Shown: positions 1 to 9,914, numbered from the stretch's first letter. The stretch: DNA of 64,000 bases from Chloroflexota bacterium (GCA_016190445.1 JACPQL010000005.1:30733-94732), one strand, 5' to 3'. Program-made: numbers and translations. Notes: generated from the sequence alone by a model not told the origin.

Positions 1-3000
1 CCTCGTCCCCTGGCTCGTCCAGGGCACCGTTGTCATTGCTATCTCTAAAGACCTCCCACAGCCAACTGGTGGGGTGGCCCAGGGAGGTGTCCTCCAGCTC
101 CACTTCGTCCTCTGGAGCGTCGCCCCCGGTGGGGTCAACGGTGAAGCGCGCCGTGGGCGGCTGTATCACCTGCATGGTGGTCGTCGCGGTCTCGGTGCCT
201 CCCGTGCCCGACACCTTCACGGCGGCGTAGAAGGTGCCCAGCGCCCGGTAGGTGTAGGTGGGCGTGGCGTTGAGGTTGGAGCCCACAACCCGGAAGTGGC
301 AGGTGGCGGTAGTGGGGTCGGTGCACTCGAAGCTCCACTGGTACCGCAGGTTGGCCCCCTGGCTGCCGCTGGCGTCAAAGGCGACCTGGTAGTTGGGCTG
401 GATGCGCCACACGCCACCTTCGGGGGTCACGGAGGGGATGGTGCCGCTCACTGCCAGGACGGCGTTGACCACGTGGATGAACCCCTGGCGGGTGATGCTG
501 TCCGACCCGAAGGCGTTGGTGGAGGTGAGAGTCACGTCGAAGGCGCCGCCCTCCACGTACGTATGCGCCGGGTCCTCGTCGGGGCTGAAAGCGGCGCCGT
601 CGCCGAAGTCCCACTCCCACTGGGTGGGATCATTAAGCGAGCGGTCGTCGAACTGGACCGCATGAGGCGCCACCCCTCTCCGCGAGTAACCGGGGGCCAC
701 GGCGAAGCGCGCCTGGGGCGCCGCACCCACGAAGATGGCGCCCGCACGCTCCAGCGCCGCCGACCCTCCGGGGCCGGCGACCTCCAGTCTCACCGAGTAG
801 GTGCCGCCGGCCCGGAACCGATGGCTCGGGTCCTGTTCCGTGGACTCGTACACCACAGCCCCGGCCTCGTTCCTCACCCGCCAGGACCACTGGTCCACCG
901 TGCCACTGGAGCGGTCGGTAAAGTTGACCGGCGGCGTGCTGGTCTGGCCAGGGCCTATGGCAGTGGAGGTGGGCGCCACGTCGAAGTCCACGCTAATGGT
1001 CCGCACATACGCAGACCGGGTCAGCGGGTCCGAGGCCAGCTCGCGGCCCGCCACCGTGCGGAACACCCGAAGAGTCACGTCGAAGTCGTTGCCCTGGTTG
1101 AAGGTGAAGGTGGGATTCTGGAGAGTGCTGTTCTGTTCCACCGAGCCGGGCACCGTCCACAGCCAGCGAGTGGGCGAGCCCGTGGACCTGTCCTGGAAGG
1201 CCACCGTCAGCGGCCCCGGGCCGCCGAGGGAAGTGGGGGTCACGTTACCGGTGCGCGCGCCCACGGTGTCGAAGTCGGCCACGGGCCTGGCCTCCACCGT
1301 GACCAGGTTGGACAGCGTGAGTGGGTGGCTGCCCGCCGGGCCCGTGACCCGCAGTCTCACCGAGAAAACGCCCGCTATCGCGTAGGTAAAGGAGGGATTG
1401 GCCGCCGTGCTATCGAACGCGCCGTCGCCGTTGAAGTCCCACGCCCAGCCCGTGACGGTGCCCTGGGATGGGGCCGATGAGAAGTTCACCTGCTGGCCCT
1501 GGCCTATGGTGAAGGGCGTGGTGGTGCCGTTGGCGGTAAAGAGCGCCCGGATCACCCGTACATAGGCCTCCCTCTCGACAGAGTCAGAGCCGAAGGCGTT
1601 GCTCACCTCCAGGCGCACAGTGAAGTCGCCGCCCTCGTTGAAGACGAAAGTGGGGTTCTGGAGGGTGCTGGTCTGGGCCGCCGAGCCGGTCACCGTCCAT
1701 AGCCAGCTAGTGGGGCTGCCCATGGAGAGGTCAACGAGGCGCACGGGGGCGGGCCCGTTGGCGGGGGTCGCCGGGTCATTGGTGAAGTCGGCGATGGGCG
1801 CCTGGTTCACCGTCACCACGCCCGGCTTCGTCAGCTCCGCGATCCCCGCTGCCCCCGTGACCCGCATCGTCACGTTGTAGGTGCCACCGGCGGTGTAGCC
1901 GTTGGAGGGGTTGGGCCCGCTGGCGTCAAAGACCGGCGCCGTTGAGGTGTTCCGGTCGAAGTCCCAGGAGTAGGAGGCGATGGTCCCCCCGGCGTCACTG
2001 AAGAAGAGCACCGTGAATGTGGTGGTCTGGGCGGTGATGGTCCCCACCGCCGGGTCCGGCTGTGTGTGGAAGGCGGCCTTGATGGTGCGCACGAAGTTCG
2101 GCTTGGGCAACTCGTACGTGCCCGCAGGGCCAGTCACCTGGAGGGTCACGGCGAAGTCGCCGCCGTTGGGGAAGACCAGGCTGGATGTCGCCTCCGTGCT
2201 GGTCACGGTGGCCGCCCCTGGACTCGTCCACCTTCGCAGCGCAACCGTGCCCGACGTCCTATCGCGCAGCCCCACCGAAAGCGGCCCCGGGCCGTCGGGC
2301 GCGGGCGTCACGTTCCCCGTGGTGGGCGAGGTGGCCTCGAATAACAGCGATAGCGTCCGTATGTAGTCCGCCCTGGGCAGCGAGAAGGTGCCCGCGGGCC
2401 CCGTCACCCGCAAGGTCACATTGAAGTCGCTGCCAACGGAGATAAGGAAGCTGGGCGTCGAGGTGGTGCTGGTGCCCAACTGCACGCCTGTCAGCCTGTT
2501 CACCACCGTCCACAGGCGGCTCCCCACCGTGCCCTCGGTATTGTCGCGCAGCCCCACGGTGAGCGGACCCGGGCCGCCGTCGGCCACAGGCGTCACGTTG
2601 GCCGTCGTGGTGGTGGTGGGCTCAAAGGCCAGGCGCAGCGTGCGGATGAGGTTGAACTTGCTGATCGAGTAGCTCCCTGCCGGCCCAGTCACATCCAGAG
2701 CCACATCAAAGTCGCCGCCAGCGGCGACGGCGAAGATGGGGAATTCCTGAGTGCTGGTGGCCGTCACCTCGCCCGTCAGGGCGTTGATCACCCTCCACAG
2801 CCGTGCGGTCTCCGTTCCGCTCGTCCGGTCCCGTAGCCCGACGTCCAGCGGCCCTGGGCCGTCCGGCGCGGGCGTCACGTTGCCCGCGGTGGGCGTGGTG
2901 GCGTCGAAGCTAAGGAGCAAGGTCCGTATGAAGTTCGTCCTGGGCAACGAGAAAGTCCCCGCGGGCCCCGTCACCTGCAACGTCACGTTGAAGTCGCTGC

Positions 3001-6000
3001 CCACGGATATGAGGAAGCTGGGCGTGGAGATGGTGCTCCTCCCCACCTCCTGGCCCGTCAGCCTGTTCACCACCCTCCACTCACGCGACGTCTCCGTGCC
3101 CGACGTCCGGTCCGCGAGCCCCACCGTAAGGGGCCCTGAGCCATCGGGCAGCGGCGCCACGTTGGCGGTGGTGGTAGTGGTAGCGTCAAAGGCCAGGGAC
3201 AGCGTGCGGATGAAGTTATCCTTGGCCAGCGAGAAGGGGCCCGCGGGCCCCGTCACATCCAGGGTCACGTTGAAATCGCTGCCATCACCGATGACGAAGC
3301 TGGGAGTGGAACTGGTGCTGGTGGCCGCCACCTGGCCGGTGAGCCTGTTGACTACCGTCCACAGCCGTGAACTCTCGGTGCCCACCGTCCTGTCCCTCAG
3401 CCCCACCGTCAGCGGGCCTGGGCCGCCGTCGGCCACAGGCGTCACGTTGCCCGTGGTGAGTGTGGTGGCATCGAAGGCCAGGAGCAGAGTCCGCACATAG
3501 TTGATGCGTGTGACCGTCTTGGTGCCGGCGTCGTTGGTCACCCTGAACTGGATGCTCACGTCTCCGCCGGCGCTGAAGTTGAACTGCCCAGACCGCTGGG
3601 TGCTAGTGGACACTCCCTCCCCGCCGTCCGGCTGTCCGTTCCCGTTCTGATCCAAGAAGAACACCCAGTCCCAGGCCCTCGGATTGTCCAGGGTAAGGTC
3701 CTCAAACTGGATGGTCAGCGGAGCGCGCCCCTGGCGCGGCGTGGCACTGAAGTCCACCTTGGTGATGCGGAGCCGCCCGTCAAAGACGCTCCTGGGGATG
3801 ATGTCGCTCCCATCGGGATGGCGCATCACCAGTTGGGCGTCGTCAATGTCCAGAGCGGTCGCCGAGTCCTCCGCCCCGATGGCCTCAAGGACCAGTGAGG
3901 CCGCGCGAACGAGCCCCGTCAGCCCTCCCAGGTCGGCATCGGCCAGCAGCACCACACCCGGTGTGGAGGTGTCCGCCGTGTCCGGCATCCCAGCGACTCC
4001 CGGCTCCACGCGGAGGAGCCGCGCCACCGCGGGGTCATAGGTGATGCGCAAAGAATAGGACCCCAGGCCAGGGGCCAGCAGGTTGAGGAGCTCCACCGGC
4101 AAGGTGGTGATTGTGCCCTGGAAGACCACCGCCGTGCCAACTCGGGCGGTGGCCTGGAGCACCACCTCCACGGTTGCGGTGGCCGAGCGGGTCACGCCGG
4201 CGATGGTGGCCTGCGCCCGCACCACCCCCGCAAAGGTCCCCGGCGTGCTCCCTGCGGTGAACAGGCCCGTCGGACTTATGGAGCCCGCTGTCGCGTTCAG
4301 CACGCTCCAGGCGAAAGTGGCCGTTACCGGGTTCCCAAAGGCATCAAAGGAACTGGCCTGGAACTGTGCCGTGGTGTTGGTGGGCAGCACCACCGAGGTG
4401 GGCGTTATGGCCACCCTGTCCAGGGGACCGGGAAGGACGGTGACGCTGGCGGTGGCCGCCCGGGTGATGCTCTCCGCCGTGCCCTGCACTCTTACCACGT
4501 CGGGATAGTTCCCGGCCCGCGTTCCAGCGGTGAACAGGCCCGTCTGGTTGATGGTGCCTGCCAACGGGTCCAGCACACTCCAGGCAAAGGTGGCCGCCCT
4601 AAGGTTGCCAAAGACGTCAAAGGCTTGCGCCTGGAACTGCACCGTCTGCTGGACAGCCACGCTGGTTGACGTGGGGCTTATGGTGACGCGGTCCAGGGGC
4701 CCGGGCGTAACCGTCACGCTCGCATTCGCCGCCCGGGTGATGGCGCCGGAGGTCGCCTGCACCCGCACCACATTGGCAAAGGTCCCGGCCCGCGTCCCAG
4801 CCGTGAACAGTCCCGCCTGGGTTATGGTGCCCACAGTCGCGTCCAGCACGCTCCAGGCAAAGGTGTCACCCGTCCGGGAGTTCCCAAAGGCGTCAAAGAA
4901 GCCGACCTCGAACTGCGCTGTCCCCTGCACCGGCACGGTCGCCGCCGCGGGGGTTACCGCAACGCGATCCAGCGGCCCGGGCGTGACCGTCACGCTGGCA
5001 TTCGCCGTCTTGGTGATGCCACCGGCGGTGGCCTGTACCCTCACCACGTTGGGGAAGGCGCTGGCCTTGGTCCCAGCCGTGAAGAGGCCACTCTGATTGA
5101 TTGTGCCCGCCAGCGCGTCCAGCACGCTCCAGGCAAAGGTGGCCGTCCTAAGGTTGCCAAAGACGTCAAAGGCTTGCGCCTGGAACTGGGCCGTCTGCTG
5201 GACAGCCACGCTGGTTGACGTGGGGCTTATGGCGACATGGTCCAGCGGCCCGGGCGTCACCGTCACGTTGGCGTTCGCCGTCCTGGTGGTGCCATCAACC
5301 GCGGTGGCCTGTACCCTCACCACGTTGGGGAAGGCGCTGGCCTTGGTCCCAGCGGTGAAGAGGCCACTCTGATTGATTGTGCCCGCCAATGCGTCCAGCA
5401 CGCTCCAGGCAAAGGTGTCGCCCGTGCGAGGGTTCCCCAGAGCATCGAAGGAGGTGGCCTGGAACTGGACCGTCTGCTGGACGGGTACGCTGGGCGATGT
5501 GGGGGTTATGCTGACGCGGTCCAGGGGGCCCGGTGTGACCGTCACACTGGCCGTCGCCGTCCGGGTGATGGCTCCGGAGGTCGCCTGCACGCGGACCACG
5601 CCCGCAAAGGTCCCCGGCGTGCTCCCTGCAGTGAACAGGCCCGCCTGGTTTATGGAGCCCGCCGTCGGATTCAGCACGCTCCAGGTGAAGGTGTCGCCCG
5701 TGCGGGGGTTGCCCTGGGCGTCAAAGGATGTGGCCTGGAACTGGACCGCCTGCTGGACCGCAATGGTGGCAGCCGAGGGGCTGATGGTGACGTGGTCCAG
5801 GGGGCCCGTCTCGATCACTCGAGGGGTACGCTGGACCTGCCAGCTTGCGCAGCCATTTGTGGTGCGCAGGATGCCAGCACGCGCCGTCACCAGCCACCCG
5901 GTGGATGGGTCCACAAGATGGATACCGGTGGGCTGCCTTCCATCCAGGCCCAGGGAGAGAGCCGCCCACAACGCACCACCATCGCCGGTGCGCAGCGCCT

Positions 6001-6961
6001 TGTCCACGACCTCGGCGACACAACCGACGGAAGCGTCGGCGAAGGAGACCGAGACCAGGTCCGAGGCGACCCCGCTGCTCTGCGCAACCCAGGTGGCGCC
6101 CCCGTTGCTCGTGCGCAGAATGACCCCACCCGCACCCACCGCCCAGCCATCGGAGGCGTTGGCAAAGTCCACCGACGCCAGGTTCGCCGCCGTCCCGCTG
6201 CTCTGCGCAACCCAGGTAGCGCCCCCATTGCTCGTGCGCAAGATGGCCCCGCCGGCACCCACCACCCAGCCATCGGAGGCGTCCGCAAAGTCCACCGACG
6301 CCAGGTTCGCCACCGTCCCACTGCTCTGCGCAACCCAGGTGACGCCCCCGTTGCTCGTGCGCAGGATGGCCCCGCCGGCACCCACCACCCAGCCGTCCGA
6401 GGCGTTGGCAAAGTGCACCGATGCCAGGTTCGCCGCCGTCCCACTGCTCTGCGCAACCCAGGTGACGCCCCCGTTGCTCGTGTGCAGGATGGCCCCACCG
6501 GCACCCACAGCCCAACCATCGGAGGGGCTGGCAAAGTGTACCGACGTCAGGTTCGCTGTGACCCCTGGCACCTCAGTCCACGTGACCCCGCCGTCGCTGG
6601 TGCGCAGGATGACAGCATTGCCCACCGACCAGCCGACCGAGGGATCAACAAAGTGGACCGAGGCCAGACCTCCCACCTGGATGGCAGCAGCGGGCGCTGG
6701 AGAAACGGTAGCGACCATCTGGCCTGAGAGTATGCCGACCGGGCCAGTGGACTCGCCCGCAGGCGCCTGGCCAAGAGCGGTAAGCGGAAAAGCACCCTGG
6801 GAGGAACTTTCTAGAAAATGGTGCGCTCCGGTGCCAGGACCGGGGGCACCTACAGCTTCCGTGCCTTCACTGGCAACCGACAGGGCAACGAGGAAAACCG
6901 TGGCCAAAAAGCCAAAGGCTGCAGTGAACAGCCAACCTCTTAGCCCAGTCTCACGGTGCAA
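1..6961 (-). CDS. Giant secreted multidomain surface protein (Ycf48/BNR, Ig-like, cohesin-like and PKD repeats), C-terminus outside window
   Basis: One uninterrupted minus-strand frame of about 2,320 codons that the ORF track misses because its stop lies left of the window. I place the start at TTG 6961, preceded by GGAGAAG; the first in-frame ATG (6718) would remove the signal peptide. Residues 1-32 are a signal peptide (FTAAFGFLATVFLVALSVA). About residues 80-375 hold six Ycf48/BNR-type propeller repeats (DGWVVGAGGAILRTSNGG). About 385-925 hold six Ig-like repeats, each opening with GPLDxVxIxPT. About 940-1065 look cohesin-like (SYSLRITYDPAVARLLRVEPG). From about 1065 to the edge there are some fourteen PKD-type modules (WEWDFGDG, WSFECTD). 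It is probably an extracellular adhesin, sensor or scaffold. The function is not known and the C-terminal anchor is not visible. Frame and domain types are clear; the exact family names are judged by eye. Confidence 0.9.
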   Translation of the reverse strand, partial: MHRETGLRGWLFTAAFGFLATVFLVALSVASEGTEAVGAPGPGTGAHHFLESSSQGAFPLTALGQAPAGESTGPVGILSGQMVATVSPAPAAAIQVGGLASVHFVDPSVGWSVGNAVILRTSDGGVTWTEVPGVTANLTSVHFASPSDGWAVGAGGAILHTSNGGVTWVAQSSGTAANLASVHFANASDGWVVGAGGAILRTSNGGVTWVAQSSGTVANLASVDFADASDGWVVGAGGAILRTSNGGATWVAQSSGTAANLASVDFANASDGWAVGAGGVILRTSNGGATWVAQSSGVASDLVSVSFADASVGCVAEVVDKALRTGDGGALWAALSLGLDGRQPTGIHLVDPSTGWLVTARAGILRTTNGCASWQVQRTPRVIETGPLDHVTISPSAATIAVQQAVQFQATSFDAQGNPRTGDTFTWSVLNPTAGSINQAGLFTAGSTPGTFAGVVRVQATSGAITRTATASVTVTPGPLDRVSITPTSPSVPVQQTVQFQATSFDALGNPRTGDTFAWSVLDALAGTINQSGLFTAGTKASAFPNVVRVQATAVDGTTRTANANVTVTPGPLDHVAISPTSTSVAVQQTAQFQAQAFDVFGNLRTATFAWSVLDALAGTINQSGLFTAGTKASAFPNVVRVQATAGGITKTANASVTVTPGPLDRVAVTPAAATVPVQGTAQFEVGFFDAFGNSRTGDTFAWSVLDATVGTITQAGLFTAGTRAGTFANVVRVQATSGAITRAANASVTVTPGPLDRVTISPTSTSVAVQQTVQFQAQAFDVFGNLRAATFAWSVLDPLAGTINQTGLFTAGTRAGNYPDVVRVQGTAESITRAATASVTVLPGPLDRVAITPTSVVLPTNTTAQFQASSFDAFGNPVTATFAWSVLNATAGSISPTGLFTAGSTPGTFAGVVRAQATIAGVTRSATATVEVVLQATARVGTAVVFQGTITTLPVELLNLLAPGLGSYSLRITYDPAVARLLRVEPGVAGMPDTADTSTPGVVLLADADLGGLTGLVRAASLVLEAIGAEDSATALDIDDAQLVMRHPDGSDIIPRSVFDGRLRITKVDFSATPRQGRAPLTIQFEDLTLDNPRAWDWVFFLDQNGNGQPDGGEGVSTSTQRSGQFNFSAGGDVSIQFRVTNDAGTKTVTRINYVRTLLLAFDATTLTTGNVTPVADGGPGPLTVGLRDRTVGTESSRLWTVVNRLTGQVAATSTSSTPSFVIGDGSDFNVTLDVTGPAGPFSLAKDNFIRTLSLAFDATTTTTANVAPLPDGSGPLTVGLADRTSGTETSREWRVVNRLTGQEVGRSTISTPSFLISVGSDFNVTLQVTGPAGTFSLPRTNFIRTLLLSFDATTPTAGNVTPAPDGPGPLDVGLRDRTSGTETARLWRVINALTGEVTATSTQEFPIFAVAAGGDFDVALDVTGPAGSYSISKFNLIRTLRLAFEPTTTTTANVTPVADGGPGPLTVGLRDNTEGTVGSRLWTVVNRLTGVQLGTSTTSTPSFLISVGSDFNVTLRVTGPAGTFSLPRADYIRTLSLLFEATSPTTGNVTPAPDGPGPLSVGLRDRTSGTVALRRWTSPGAATVTSTEATSSLVFPNGGDFAVTLQVTGPAGTYELPKPNFVRTIKAAFHTQPDPAVGTITAQTTTFTVLFFSDAGGTIASYSWDFDRNTSTAPVFDASGPNPSNGYTAGGTYNVTMRVTGAAGIAELTKPGVVTVNQAPIADFTNDPATPANGPAPVRLVDLSMGSPTSWLWTVTGSAAQTSTLQNPTFVFNEGGDFTVRLEVSNAFGSDSVEREAYVRVIRALFTANGTTTPFTIGQGQQVNFSSAPSQGTVTGWAWDFNGDGAFDSTAANPSFTYAIAGVFSVRLRVTGPAGSHPLTLSNLVTVEARPVADFDTVGARTGNVTPTSLGGPGPLTVAFQDRSTGSPTRWLWTVPGSVEQNSTLQNPTFTFNQGNDFDVTLRVFRTVAGRELASDPLTRSAYVRTISVDFDVAPTSTAIGPGQTSTPPVNFTDRSSGTVDQWSWRVRNEAGAVVYESTEQDPSHRFRAGGTYSVRLEVAGPGGSAALERAGAIFVGAAPQARFAVAPGYSRRGVAPHAVQFDDRSLNDPTQWEWDFGDGAAFSPDEDPAHTYVEGGAFDVTLTSTNAFGSDSITRQGFIHVVNAVLAVSGTIPSVTPEGGVWRIQPNYQVAFDASGSQGANLRYQWSFECTDPTTATCHFRVVGSNLNATPTYTYRALGTFYAAVKVSGTGGTETATTTMQVIQPPTARFTVDPTGGDAPEDEVELEDTSLGHPTSWLWEVFRDSNDNGALDEPGDE
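4100..5820 (-). repeat. Tandem Ig-like module repeats inside the giant surface gene
   Basis: Six consecutive modules of roughly 270 bp are similar in DNA as well as in protein. The clearest pair is 5025-5140 and 5301-5416, each 116 bp long, with about three mismatches by eye. A second near-identical pair is about 4580-4730 and 5120-5270. Such DNA identity points to recent duplication within the gene and makes the module number likely to vary between strains. It is also a place where a short-read assembly could collapse or expand repeats. Confidence 0.75.
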
Positions 6962-7567
6962 GTCACACTTCTCCGGGACAGACCCTTGACGTGTGCCGGC
7001 CCCCTAGCATCCTGCTGCCCTTCTACCCTCCCCCTCTCCCCATCTATCTACAGACCCTGGAAACTGGGTCCCTCAGCGGTGGCCACCCCCTATGAGGCGG
7101 AACAAGCTGGCAAGAATGCCGCCCCCACCGCTCAGACCTGCATATGTCTCTATCGGTAACGCCAGCCCGCTGGCACCGTCACAAGCCCCACCAGCAGCCG
7201 TCCCAGCCGGGAACCTGGTCGTTATTAGAGCGGGACGCCGTAAGTTACCAGTACGGGCACACCACCAACTCCACACCAGCCCCCAGAGCCGCGATCCTTC
7301 TTGCCTTGCACCGGAAACGGCGCGTCCGGCGCCCCTCGGCTAGCCGTTTCCCCCTTTCCAGCGGTGCGGGAGTATAGCATGGGGTATACCTAGCGTCAAC
7401 CCTGAAGGCGACACACGCCAGAATGCGATGCACTTGGCGCAGGCCTTTGGGGACAATCCGGCCACGCTGCCCCGCCCGACTCTTGGCAAGCGCCTTCCAC
7501 CATTACAAAAGGGACGCGGCGGCCAACCCGTGGCCGCCGCGCAGAGGTCGCAAGTCCAGCCTTGGTA
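6962..7567. other. 606-bp intergenic leader of the giant surface gene
   Basis: This gap lies between the acyl-CoA dehydrogenase stop (7568) and the TTG start of the giant surface gene, both on the minus strand. It contains the promoter at 7371-7399, so the giant gene would have a 5' leader of about 400 nt. I looked for riboswitch and tRNA cores and saw none I could support. The short ORFs here (for example 7073-7276 -) show no family signature. Confidence 0.5.
7371..7399 (-). promoter_or_regulatory. Sigma-70 promoter for the giant surface gene
   Basis: On the minus strand: TTGACG, 17-bp spacer, TATACT. The -35 lies at 7394-7399 and the -10 at 7371-7376. The site is between genes, and the next minus-strand start is the giant gene at 6961. 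Confidence 0.7.
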
Positions 7568-8701
7568 CTAGCGAAGAGCCAACTCCGCAACCTTCTCGGC
7601 ACAGTAGTCCACGTCACCAAATGTGACCTCGTAAGCTTTGTTGCGCCGGGTGTAGAGCTGAAGGTCGTACTCGGTAGTGAAGCCAATAGCACCGTGGCTC
7701 TGGTGCGACAGCACTGTGATACGCTGGGAGGCCGCACTCACAAACGCCTTGGCCAGGACCACCTCCCGCTCTGCCGTTAGCCCCTCAGCTATCCGCCAGG
7801 CAGCCGAGTAGGTGATGTGACGGGCACCCTCCACGTCCCTGGCCATGTTGGCGCAGTGGTGCTGGAGGGCCTGGAAGGAGCCTATGGGGCGCCCGAAGGC
7901 GATACGGTTCTTCAGGTACTCCACGGTTATGTCCAGGGCCGCCTGGATGCCGCCCAGGATCAGGGCGGAGGAGGCCGTCGCACCCAGGAGCAGCACCCGG
8001 TCCACTATCTTGCCCCCCTGGCCCACACCACCCAGAAGCCCCTCAGGACCCACGTAGACGTTCTTGAAGACCACCTCGTACTGGCGGTCCCACGCTATGG
8101 AGCGCAGCGGAGTCATGGTGATGCCCCGTGCCTTGGCAGGTACCACTAACCAGGTGACCCCCACGCCCGGGTCTCTCCCTGCCCCAGTGCGCGCCGCCAC
8201 AACGAAGTAGTCCGCCGAGTTGGCGTAGGGCACCAGAATCTTGGTCCCGTTCAGGTCGAAGCCGGCACCAGCCTGGGTGGCCCGCATCTCGACGCCGGCT
8301 GCATCGTACCTGCCGTTGGGCTCGGTAAGCGCCAGCGACATAATGCGCTGCCCGCTGGCGATCTTGGGCAGGTGCTCCTGCTTCAGCCCCTCCGAACCGA
8401 ACTCCAGGATAGGTATGCCACACAGCCCCACCGTGCTCAGGTAGGGACCGGGCAAACACGCCTTCGCCACCTCCTCCAGGAGCGCACAAAGCGTCACGAA
8501 GTCCTGGCCGTCGCCGCCGTACTTCTCGGGGAAGGGGAGCCGCAGCCAACCCACATCAGCAATCTTCTGCCAGAGCTCGGTAGTGAAGCCCTTCTCGTCC
8601 TTCTCCATGGCCCGGACATAACTCTTGGGGCACTCCCGCGCCAGGAATTCCTTGGCGCTGCTCTGGACCATCTTTTGCACTTCATTCAGGCCGAAGTCCA
8701 T
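7568..8701 (-). CDS. Acyl-CoA dehydrogenase family protein, probable partner subunit
   Basis: 377 aa, the usual length of an acyl-CoA dehydrogenase. The N-terminal helical domain (MDFGLNEVQKMVQ), the middle beta domain (SLALTEPNGRYDAAG) and the C-terminal helical domain (RIAFGRPIGSFQALQHH, then HQSHGAIGFTTEYDLQLY) are all present. Near the C-terminus, AYEVTFGD aligns with the YEGTSQI segment of medium-chain enzymes, so a Glu occupies the usual catalytic-base position. It lies 34 bp downstream of another acyl-CoA dehydrogenase (8736-9914) whose corresponding residue is Gly. Adjacent divergent pairs of this kind form heterotetramers in steroid-degrading actinobacteria, so I infer that the two proteins work together on an unknown acyl-CoA. 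FAD is the expected cofactor. Confidence 0.88.
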   Translation of the reverse strand: MDFGLNEVQKMVQSSAKEFLARECPKSYVRAMEKDEKGFTTELWQKIADVGWLRLPFPEKYGGDGQDFVTLCALLEEVAKACLPGPYLSTVGLCGIPILEFGSEGLKQEHLPKIASGQRIMSLALTEPNGRYDAAGVEMRATQAGAGFDLNGTKILVPYANSADYFVVAARTGAGRDPGVGVTWLVVPAKARGITMTPLRSIAWDRQYEVVFKNVYVGPEGLLGGVGQGGKIVDRVLLLGATASSALILGGIQAALDITVEYLKNRIAFGRPIGSFQALQHHCANMARDVEGARHITYSAAWRIAEGLTAEREVVLAKAFVSAASQRITVLSHQSHGAIGFTTEYDLQLYTRRNKAYEVTFGDVDYCAEKVAELALR

Positions 8702-8735
8702 CTTAGCCTCCCGTTAGAGAGATGGTGTGGCTGAC

Positions 8736-9914
8736 CTAGCCCCTGGGCAGCCCAAGACCCCTCATGGCGATGACGTTCCGGTTGACCTCAGAGGTGCCGC
8801 CCCCCACGGTGCGGCCAAAGTTGTCCAGATAGCCGTTCTCTATCCTTCCCCGCAGGGGCGCCCACTTGGACCCAGGCTCAAGCTGCGCCAGCGGCCCCAG
8901 CATCCTCAGGCCCAGCCGGTACGTCCGCTGAAGTAGCTCGGGCCCGAAGATCTTACAGATGGAGGCCTCCTTGTTCGGGACCTGCCCCTGGCTCTGAAGC
9001 GAGGCGATGTTGTAGCAGACCCAGCGCAGCGCCTCCGTCTCAATGTAGCAGTCCACCAGCTCCCGCTTTATGCCTGGCCGGTCCAGCACCGTCCCGCCAT
9101 CGTACCGAGTCTCCCTACCGTACTTCACCAGCATGTCTACGAGACGCTTCTGTCTCCCGTAGCGCTCCACCCCGGAGCGCTCGAAGTCCAGGAGGGCAGC
9201 CCCCACGTACCAGCCCATGTCCTTCTCGCCCACGATGTTGGCCTTGGGCAATCGCACGTCGTCAAAGGTTACCAGGGCGCGGGACTTGCCCCACATCATG
9301 GGGACCTTGGTGACCGTGATCCCCTGCGTCTTCATGTCCAGCAGGAAGAAGGAGATGCCCCGGTGCTTGCGCACCTCCGTGTTGGTGCGGGCCAGAAGGA
9401 ACATCATGTCGGCGTTCCCGTGGGCCCCGTTCCAAATCTTAGAGCCGTTGATCACGAAGTCGTCGCCGTCCTCCACCGCCCTCGTCTCCAGGCTGGCCAG
9501 GTCCGAGCCGTGCCCAGGCTCCGAGTACCCCTGCGCCCACACCCAGCGCGCCTCTGAGATGCCGGTGAGCCAGTGCTTCTTCTGCTCCTCCGTGCCGTGC
9601 ATTATGATGATGGGGCCCACCTGGTTGACGGAGTTGTCCGCCCCGGGTGCACCCCAATAAGAGCCGACCTCCCTGAAGACCAGTTGCCTCATGGGGGAAG
9701 CAGCCTGCCCGCCGTACTCCTTGGGCCAGGCCATGGTCAACCAACCCTGGCGGGCCAGCCTCCTACGGAAGTCCCGTGCGAAGGCCGCCCCCTCGGGCTC
9801 CTCGAAGTCAACCAACCCCTCCCTCTCCTCCCAGTCCGAGGGAAGCTCCTTGCGCAGAAACCCCTCCACCTCTTTGCGAAACGCCTCCTCTTCTGGCGCG
9901 AAGCGAAAGTCCAT
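8736..9914 (-). CDS. Acyl-CoA dehydrogenase family protein (FadE-like)
   Basis: 392 aa with a complete acyl-CoA dehydrogenase architecture: N-terminal helices (MDFRFAPEEEAFRKEV), substrate/FAD segment (QGYSEPGHGSDLASLET), KIWNGAHGNADMMFLLART, and a C-terminal GGGTSEVNRNVIAMRGLGLP tail. That tail is typical of the FadE branch with the GTSE motif. The residue aligned with the medium-chain catalytic Glu is Gly here, so the base must lie elsewhere or come from the partner at 7568-8701. It has its own strong promoter at 9971-9999, about 55 bp upstream, and is probably cotranscribed with 7568-8701. The substrate is unknown; the CaiB context suggests a CoA-activated acid. Confidence 0.9.
   Translation of the reverse strand: MDFRFAPEEEAFRKEVEGFLRKELPSDWEEREGLVDFEEPEGAAFARDFRRRLARQGWLTMAWPKEYGGQAASPMRQLVFREVGSYWGAPGADNSVNQVGPIIIMHGTEEQKKHWLTGISEARWVWAQGYSEPGHGSDLASLETRAVEDGDDFVINGSKIWNGAHGNADMMFLLARTNTEVRKHRGISFFLLDMKTQGITVTKVPMMWGKSRALVTFDDVRLPKANIVGEKDMGWYVGAALLDFERSGVERYGRQKRLVDMLVKYGRETRYDGGTVLDRPGIKRELVDCYIETEALRWVCYNIASLQSQGQVPNKEASICKIFGPELLQRTYRLGLRMLGPLAQLEPGSKWAPLRGRIENGYLDNFGRTVGGGTSEVNRNVIAMRGLGLPRG

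Noticed and set aside
74-1480. 468-aa plus-strand ORF
   Set aside because: Shadow of the giant minus-strand gene; the product is low-complexity (many Gly, Arg, His) and has no family signature.
5373-6989. 538-aa plus-strand ORF and its 496-aa neighbour frame
   Set aside because: Antisense of the Ycf48 and Ig-like repeats of the giant gene; the repeats in it mirror the real ones.
6962-7370. Riboswitch (c-di-GMP type) in the leader of the giant surface gene
   Set aside because: I could not match the conserved core segments; the GC-rich hairpins seen there are not specific.
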